DNA of 64,000 bases from Marinomonas mediterranea MMB-1 (GTDB taxonomy: Bacteria; Pseudomonadota; Gammaproteobacteria; Pseudomonadales; Marinomonadaceae), in NCBI RefSeq assembly GCF_000192865.1, contig NC_015276.1, positions 2,418,001 to 2,482,000 of the forward strand. Reading direction: 5' to 3'. The position numbers were made by a program, and so were the translations under genes. Positions 59,045-64,000 of this stretch are shown piece by piece. Numbering within the stretch: the stretch's first letter is position 1; each line of letters opens with the position of its first letter. The notes under the pieces were generated by a model, which ran no database searches, was not told the DNA's origin, and saw only the letters and a list, made by a program, of their open reading frames with translations.

Positions 59045-59491
59045 ATGTTGTATAAGAGTATCATTCTAGCTGTCGACCTTACTGACGAAAGCATCAAAGT
59101 CGCCAACAAAGCCGTTGCTTTATGCAACGCTTTTAGCGCAGAACTGCACGTGGTGCATGTCATTGAGTCATTAAACTACGCCTACGGCGGTGACGTCCCC
59201 ATTGACATTACAGACATTCAAAACCAGCTAAGACAAACGGCTGAAGATAAAATGTCACTACTTCTCGACCAACTGGACACGCCGAACAAAAACTACCAAA
59301 TTACCCAAGGCGGCATTGAAAGCGAAATCCATCGTATTGCCGAAGAGAAACACGCAGACTTAATTGTTGTTGGTAGCCACTGCAAACACGGCCTAGCTCT
59401 ATTGTTAGGCTCAACTTCAAATGGCGTCCTACACGGCTCTCCATGCGATGTTCTTGCGGTTAAGGTTAATGATCCAAATAAAGAGAAATAA
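59045..59491 (+). CDS. Universal stress protein (UspA family)
   Basis: 148 aa. ILAVDLTDESIKVANKAV at the start and VVGSHCKHGLALLLGSTSNGVLH near the end, the G2xG9GS(T)-type ATP/UMP-binding signature of Usp proteins. It is divergent from the 58505 gene and ends near a strong terminator. Role in stress resistance follows the family; no specific partner is visible. Confidence 0.93.
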   Translation: MLYKSIILAVDLTDESIKVANKAVALCNAFSAELHVVHVIESLNYAYGGDVPIDITDIQNQLRQTAEDKMSLLLDQLDTPNKNYQITQGGIESEIHRIAEEKHADLIVVGSHCKHGLALLLGSTSNGVLHGSPCDVLAVKVNDPNKEK

Positions 59492-59558
59492 CCTTTGCAT
59501 TTTTGGGCGGGGCAATACCTATTGACCCAATAAAATTACAAAGGCGATTCAATACAAT

Positions 59559-59586
59559 AAAAAGGGAAGCGAACGCTTCCCTTTTT
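59559..59586. terminator. Bidirectional intrinsic terminator between usp and cysS
   Basis: AAAAAGGGAAGCG (59559-59571), 2-nt spacer, CGCTTCCCTTTTT (59574-59586): a perfect 13-bp stem with flanking A and T runs. Confidence 0.95.
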
Positions 59587-59622
59587 CAGTTGTTAATGGT
59601 GCGTAACACACCACAGTGAGCG

Positions 59623-61008
59623 CTATTTACGCGTCCAGCTTGTACCTTCACGACTATCTAAAAGCTCAATGCCTTTTTCCGCTAGTAAGTCGCGAATTTC
59701 ATCACTTCTAGAGAAATTCTTATCCTTACGAGCCTGCTTACGCTCTTCAATAAGTTTTTCAATATCATCTGCACTAATACCTTCAGCATCAAATGTACCG
59801 TTCTTAAGAAAGTAGTCTGCATCTTGGTACAAAAGACCTAAAACAGACGCCAAATTCGTCAACTCCGCCGCCAGCGTTTCAGCCAACTCAGCCGATTCGG
59901 TTTTGGCTTTGTTTAGATCTCGCACCAAGTCAAACAACACAGAAAGCGCAACTGGCGTATTGAAGTCGTCGTTTAACGCAGCCGTAAAACGAGTTCGATA
60001 GTCACTGCTTTCTGGAATTTCAGAGCATGACTGATCTCTTAATGCGTTATACAAGCGCTCTAGTGCCACTTTTGCGTCATTTAAGCTTTGATCAGAATAA
60101 TCAATCGGACTGCGATAATGACTAGAAACCATCAAATAGCGCAATACTTCTGGATTATAAAGCTTCAACACTTCGCGTATGGTAAAGAAATTGCCCAATG
60201 ACTTAGACATTTTTTCATTGTTTACACGAACGGCACCACAGTGCATCCAGTAGTTAACATAGTCTTTGCCTGTCGCTGCTTCAGACTGAGCAATTTCATT
60301 TTCATGATGAGGGAATTTAAGATCGGGTCCACCGCCATGAATATCAAAGTGATCACCTAAGCAGTTCGTTGACATAGCAGAACACTCAATATGCCAGCCA
60401 GGTCGCCCTTTACCCCAAGGAGAATCCCAATGAACCTCTCCTTCTTTAACAGGCTTCCAAAGCACAAAGTCCGCTGGATGTTCTTTTGACTCCGTTACCT
60501 CAACGCGAGCACCCGCCAGCATTTCTTCCAGTTTACGGTTATTCAGCTTTCCGTAATCTGTGAATCGAGAAGCACGGTAAAACACATCGCCACTGTCGCT
60601 CTGATAGGCAAAGCCCTTATCAACAAGCGTTTTAATCATGTTGATAATTTCTTGCATAAACTCAGTTGCTTTAGGCTCACGATCTGGCGGTAAGTTACCT
60701 AATGCTTTTTCATCTTCTTGCTGAGCTTCAATCATGCGCTCAGTCAAATCACTTGGCAGCTCACCGTTTTCAGCAGCACGTTTAATGATTTTGTCATCAA
60801 CATCCGTAATATTGCGCACATAAGTAAGATCGTAATCTAAATGACGCAATATGCGACTAATCACATCAAACGAAATCATAGCGCGCGCGTGACCAATGTG
60901 ACAGAAATCATAAACCGTGTTACCACACACATACATGCCGATTTTGCCTTCGACAATGGGTTTAAATTCTTCTTTTTGGCCAGTTAACGTATTGTAGATT
61001 CTTAACAT
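59623..61008 (-). CDS. cysS: Cysteinyl-tRNA synthetase
   Basis: 461 aa from MLRIYNTLTG, the conserved start and family length; an upstream in-frame start ten codons earlier would overlap glnS. CGNTVYDFCHIGHAR holds the zinc cysteine and HIGH motif, KMSKSLGN the KMSKS motif, and HHENEIAQSEA the other zinc ligands. Class I synthetase. It follows glnS by about 10 bp on the same strand. Confidence 0.95.
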   Translation of the reverse strand: MLRIYNTLTGQKEEFKPIVEGKIGMYVCGNTVYDFCHIGHARAMISFDVISRILRHLDYDLTYVRNITDVDDKIIKRAAENGELPSDLTERMIEAQQEDEKALGNLPPDREPKATEFMQEIINMIKTLVDKGFAYQSDSGDVFYRASRFTDYGKLNNRKLEEMLAGARVEVTESKEHPADFVLWKPVKEGEVHWDSPWGKGRPGWHIECSAMSTNCLGDHFDIHGGGPDLKFPHHENEIAQSEAATGKDYVNYWMHCGAVRVNNEKMSKSLGNFFTIREVLKLYNPEVLRYLMVSSHYRSPIDYSDQSLNDAKVALERLYNALRDQSCSEIPESSDYRTRFTAALNDDFNTPVALSVLFDLVRDLNKAKTESAELAETLAAELTNLASVLGLLYQDADYFLKNGTFDAEGISADDIEKLIEERKQARKDKNFSRSDEIRDLLAEKGIELLDSREGTSWTRK

Positions 61009-61018
61009 TTTGCGCTCA

Positions 61019-62692
61019 CTATTTTCCTTTTGCTTCAATTTTCGCCCAAGAGTCTCTTAGGGTTACGGTACGGTTAAACACCAGTCGTTCAGCATTCAAA
61101 TCGCGACAGAAGTAACCTTCCCTTTCAAACTGATATCCAACACCCGGTTCTGCATTCAACAGTGACGGCTCTAGCTTAGCATTAGACGCAACCGTCAAAG
61201 CTTCTGGGTTAATAAAATCCAAGAAGGTTTTATCTTCATGCTTCGCGTCAGGAGATTCATGATTGAAAAGACGGTCATACAGATTAACCTCGGCATCCAA
61301 TGCATGCTCAGCACTTACCCAGTGAATCACACCCTTTGGCTTGTAGCCTTCGGGGTTGACGCCTAACGTATTCTCATCATAACGACACAGAAGCTCAACG
61401 ACATTGCCGTTTTCATCTTTAATCGCTTCATCACAGGTGATGACATAACCACCTCGTAATCTAACCGCACTACCCGGTGTCATTCGCTTCCATTTGCGAG
61501 GAGGCACTTCTGCAAAGTCAGCCTGATCTACAAATAAATGCTTACTGAACGGCACCTCACGCGTGCCTGCGTCTTCGTTTTTAGGGTGGTTTGAAACCGT
61601 AAAAATTTCTTCTTTGCCCTCTGGGTAATTTGTTAACGTCACCTTAATAGGGTTCAACACCACCATTGCACGGTTAGCATTGGCATCTAAATCTTCGCGA
61701 ACAGCATGCTCTAGCATACCAACATCCACGACACTGTCCGATTTAGTTACGCCAATCCGTTCACAGAAATTTCTAATTGATTGTGCTGTGTACCCGCGAC
61801 GTCGCATTCCTGAGATCGTTGGCATACGCGGATCATCCCAACCTTCAACATGACCATCATCAACCAGTTGCTTCAGCTTACGCTTACTTGTCACTGTGTA
61901 ATTTAGGTTTAGTCGAGCAAACTCAATCTGCTGCGGGTGGAACGTTTCTAATGTTTCCAAGATCCAGTCATAGAGTGGTCGATGATCTTGGAATTCGAGC
62001 GTACAAATCGAATGAGTAACGCCCTCAATTGCATCTGACAATCCGTGTGTAAAGTCATACATCGGATAAACACACCATTTATCACCCGTTTGATGGTGAT
62101 GAACGTGACGAATACGATAGATGATAGGGTCACGTAGATTGATGTTTGGGCTCGCCATATCAATCTTGGCACGCAACACTTTTTCGCCATCAGGAAATTG
62201 CCCGTCACGCATCGCTTCAAAAAGCGCCAAATTCTCTTCAGCCGTACGATCACGATATGGGCTGTCTTTACCTGGCTCCTTCAACGTACCACGATACTCA
62301 CGCATTTCATCTGCATTAAGTTCACAAACGTAAGCCTTGCCTTTCTTGATCAATTCACAGGCAAACTCGAACAACGCGTCAAAGTAGTCAGACGCAAACT
62401 TAGGCTCTTCTTTCCACTCAAAGCCTAACCAGGTTACATCACGCTTGATGGACTCGATGTACTCAACGCTTTCTTTTTCAGGGTTTGTATCATCGAAACG
62501 TAAGTTACATTGACCCTGATAACGTTGTGCTATGCCAAAATTCAAACAGATTGATTTTGCGTGACCTATATGAAGGTAGCCATTTGGCTCTGGTGGAAAA
62601 CGCGTTAGTACTTTGCCGCCATGCTTTCCGTTTTCGCTATCTTTATCAATGATTTGGGTAATGAAATTCCCAGGCTTAGACGTTTCAGACAT
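61019..62692 (-). CDS. glnS: Glutaminyl-tRNA synthetase
   Basis: 557 aa class I synthetase. PPEPNGYLHIGHAKS is the HIGH motif, and YTVTSKRKL is the MSK motif with threonine in place of the usual methionine (VMSKRK in E. coli). The two-part anticodon-binding beta-barrel C-terminal region (from about 340) is complete. First gene of a glnS-cysS unit. Confidence 0.96.
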   Translation of the reverse strand: MSETSKPGNFITQIIDKDSENGKHGGKVLTRFPPEPNGYLHIGHAKSICLNFGIAQRYQGQCNLRFDDTNPEKESVEYIESIKRDVTWLGFEWKEEPKFASDYFDALFEFACELIKKGKAYVCELNADEMREYRGTLKEPGKDSPYRDRTAEENLALFEAMRDGQFPDGEKVLRAKIDMASPNINLRDPIIYRIRHVHHHQTGDKWCVYPMYDFTHGLSDAIEGVTHSICTLEFQDHRPLYDWILETLETFHPQQIEFARLNLNYTVTSKRKLKQLVDDGHVEGWDDPRMPTISGMRRRGYTAQSIRNFCERIGVTKSDSVVDVGMLEHAVREDLDANANRAMVVLNPIKVTLTNYPEGKEEIFTVSNHPKNEDAGTREVPFSKHLFVDQADFAEVPPRKWKRMTPGSAVRLRGGYVITCDEAIKDENGNVVELLCRYDENTLGVNPEGYKPKGVIHWVSAEHALDAEVNLYDRLFNHESPDAKHEDKTFLDFINPEALTVASNAKLEPSLLNAEPGVGYQFEREGYFCRDLNAERLVFNRTVTLRDSWAKIEAKGK

Positions 62693-62781
62693 ATTTTGTA
62701 AGTGTCCCGATAATGTGCTTTCAAATTAGACCGCTAGTATATCTGATTTGTGATAAAGCGCGATACAGGTCATACGCTTTT

Positions 62782-63111
62782 CTATAAAGACATGAGTAAT
62801 TTTGCCGCAAAAAAAGCGATAACCCCCAATGTGATCGTAAGAAGCTGCTTTTTAAACACCACTCCGACAAAAAAAGAAACCAACCCACCTATTAGCCACG
62901 GGTTATTGATCCCCAAATTGATTTCGCCAGAAGGGAGCAACATCATTGGCATAATAATCGCGGTCAATACCGCGACGGGGACGTACTTCAAACACGAATC
63001 TAGCCACAGCGGCATGACTGTTTTCTGAGCAGACATAAACAAGGTAACTCTAATGCCATAAGTAACTAGAAACATACCACCAATGACCAACAACAGATTT
63101 AAAGTGCTCAT
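62782..63111 (-). CDS. azlD: AzlD family branched-chain amino acid exporter subunit
   Basis: 109 aa with three to four hydrophobic helices (LNLLLVIGGMFLVTYGIRVTL, VPVAVLTAIIMPMMLL, VSFFVGVVFKKQLLT). Small AzlD proteins work with the AzlC permease in exporting branched-chain amino acids or analogues. It starts 6 bp after the azlC stop on the same strand. Confidence 0.9.
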   Translation of the reverse strand: MSTLNLLLVIGGMFLVTYGIRVTLFMSAQKTVMPLWLDSCLKYVPVAVLTAIIMPMMLLPSGEINLGINNPWLIGGLVSFFVGVVFKKQLLTITLGVIAFFAAKLLMSL

Positions 63112-63117
63112 ACTTAA

Positions 63118-63873
63118 TTACTCCTTTTCCAACTCTATCATTTCGTCAGCGACGTCATTTTTATTATTTTGGTTTTTTGGACGCTTTAACAACAACTCAC
63201 TGACCGAACCAAGCGTTACGCCCACCAAAGCGGCAACAACAAGCCCCAGTTGGTTAGGAAGGTCAATCAGCACAATGGAAGAAAAACCTGCGCCGACGAA
63301 GGCTAGGGTATATGGGACATTTTTTAAATAAGGCGAGATGATCCCGATAAAGGTCGCAACCATGGCAAACTCCAATCCCCATTCACTCATACCTGGAATT
63401 AACTCGCCCGCAAGCACACCGACTATCGTTGTAATATTCCACATAATATAGAATGACAAAAAGGAACCGATATAGACTTGATGACCTTTCAGCACAAACG
63501 CTTTGTCTTGATACATAGGTCGCACAGCCGCATACGTTTCATCGATCAACCCGAACCCTAAAAACAAACGCAACCTTATCGGCAAATGCTTTACAAATTT
63601 GACCAAGTCCGCGCTGTACAACAAATGGCGTAAATTAACAAAAAAGGTGGTCAATATAATGACCCAAACAGGCGCACCTAACGCGATCATCCCAATCGCA
63701 ACAAACTGAGCAGAGCCTGCATACACCAATGATGACATAGCGATAGCAACCCAAATAGGGAGATCATTCGCAGAAACGAGCGAGCCAAACAACAGTCCAA
63801 ATGGCATTCCACCCACCATCATGGGGATGGATGCAATAAAGCCTTTCTTATAATTTTTTACAAAGTCACTCAC
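63118..63873 (-). CDS. azlC: AzlC family branched-chain amino acid exporter subunit
   Basis: 251 aa starting at a GTG. About seven hydrophobic helices; MVGGMPFGLLFGSLV, ILTTFFVNLRHLLYSADL and GFGLIDETYAAV are typical AzlC motifs. It pairs with azlD immediately downstream. Its start overlaps the end of the acetyltransferase gene by 8 bp. Confidence 0.92.
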   Translation of the reverse strand: MSDFVKNYKKGFIASIPMMVGGMPFGLLFGSLVSANDLPIWVAIAMSSLVYAGSAQFVAIGMIALGAPVWVIILTTFFVNLRHLLYSADLVKFVKHLPIRLRLFLGFGLIDETYAAVRPMYQDKAFVLKGHQVYIGSFLSFYIMWNITTIVGVLAGELIPGMSEWGLEFAMVATFIGIISPYLKNVPYTLAFVGAGFSSIVLIDLPNQLGLVVAALVGVTLGSVSELLLKRPKNQNNKNDVADEMIELEKE

Positions 63874-64000
63874 AAGACGCTCCCGTGTTTATCTCTAATT
63901 CCATAAATACGTCTGCCCTTTCAACAGAAAAGTGATCGACATTTTTTTCAACAAAACCAAAACCTTGATAGAGCTTCATCGCTGCAACCAACTTATTTGC
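63866..64000 (-). CDS. GNAT-family acetyltransferase, C-terminal fragment
   Basis: 44 residues of the C-terminus run off the window. ANKLVAAMKLYQGFGFVEKN is the last helix and final strands of a GNAT fold (the A-LYxxxGF signature), then VFMELEI. It is upstream of and overlapping azlC on the same strand, so probably part of one operon. Substrate is unknown. Confidence 0.8.
   Translation of the reverse strand, partial: ANKLVAAMKLYQGFGFVEKNVDHFSVERADVFMELEINTGASCE

Noticed and set aside
1..64000. tRNA, rRNA, prophage, transposase and CRISPR features
   Set aside because: None was found when reading both strands; tRNA-type T-loop sequences and transposase motifs were not seen.

Overview
The window reads as chromosomal DNA of a marine-type gammaproteobacterium, most likely in or near Oceanospirillales (Marinomonas-like). 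This is inferred from moderate GC, from protein sequences such as GlnS, CysS, LexA, TopA, RhlB, GpsA and SelO, and from a lexA / small gene / DUF6586 / topA order like that of Pseudomonas. No tRNA, rRNA, CRISPR array, transposase or phage gene was seen. The window starts inside an acyl-CoA synthetase gene and ends inside a GNAT acetyltransferase gene.

Region 1 (1-27.7 kb) is a catabolic island. One operon-like block (3.1-11.1 kb) carries a FAH-family hydrolase, a cupin, a DenD-like dehydrogenase and the lower leucine/isovalerate genes liuB-C-D-E (methylcrotonyl-CoA carboxylase, methylglutaconyl-CoA hydratase, HMG-CoA lyase), without isovaleryl-CoA dehydrogenase. A second block (12.2-24.6 kb) carries DUF1302 and DUF1329 envelope proteins, an alpha/beta hydrolase, an extradiol-type VOC dioxygenase, an MFS transporter, a Ycf48-like protein, an RND/MMPL transporter, a Rieske ferredoxin, a flavoprotein monooxygenase and a second cupin. 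A NodD-like LysR gene lies between them. Both block promoters carry the same LysR-type operator (TTC-N9-GAA centred near -65) and near-identical downstream sequence, so they are probably co-regulated. A divergent PYROXD2-like oxidoreductase/AraC pair closes the island. I infer uptake and breakdown of a hydrophobic aromatic or alicyclic compound whose branched C5 part ends as acetyl-CoA and acetoacetate. The substrate is unknown.

Region 2 (27.7-31.2 kb) is a two-gene TIR module: a ThsB-like (DUF1863) TIR protein followed by a protein with a TIR-like segment, a TIR with an intact WCxxE motif, and a SLOG domain. It looks like a Thoeris-related anti-phage system in which the usual SIR2 part of the SLOG effector is replaced by TIR.

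Region 3 (31.2-41 kb) holds a merR-copA metal efflux operon with an in-frame hexanucleotide repeat in copA, a chemotaxis receptor, a DUF2145 secreted protein with a small partner and an XRE regulator, an acetate transporter, and the nucleotide clean-up genes yjjG and yjjX.

Region 4 (41-64 kb) is core genome, mostly on the minus strand: aroC, prmB, a KfrA-like protein, DUF4892, alpha/beta hydrolase, sixA, DUF4389, gpsA, selO, rhlB, dinG, lexA (two SOS boxes shared with dinG), DUF6586, topA, a universal stress protein, cysS, glnS and azlCD.
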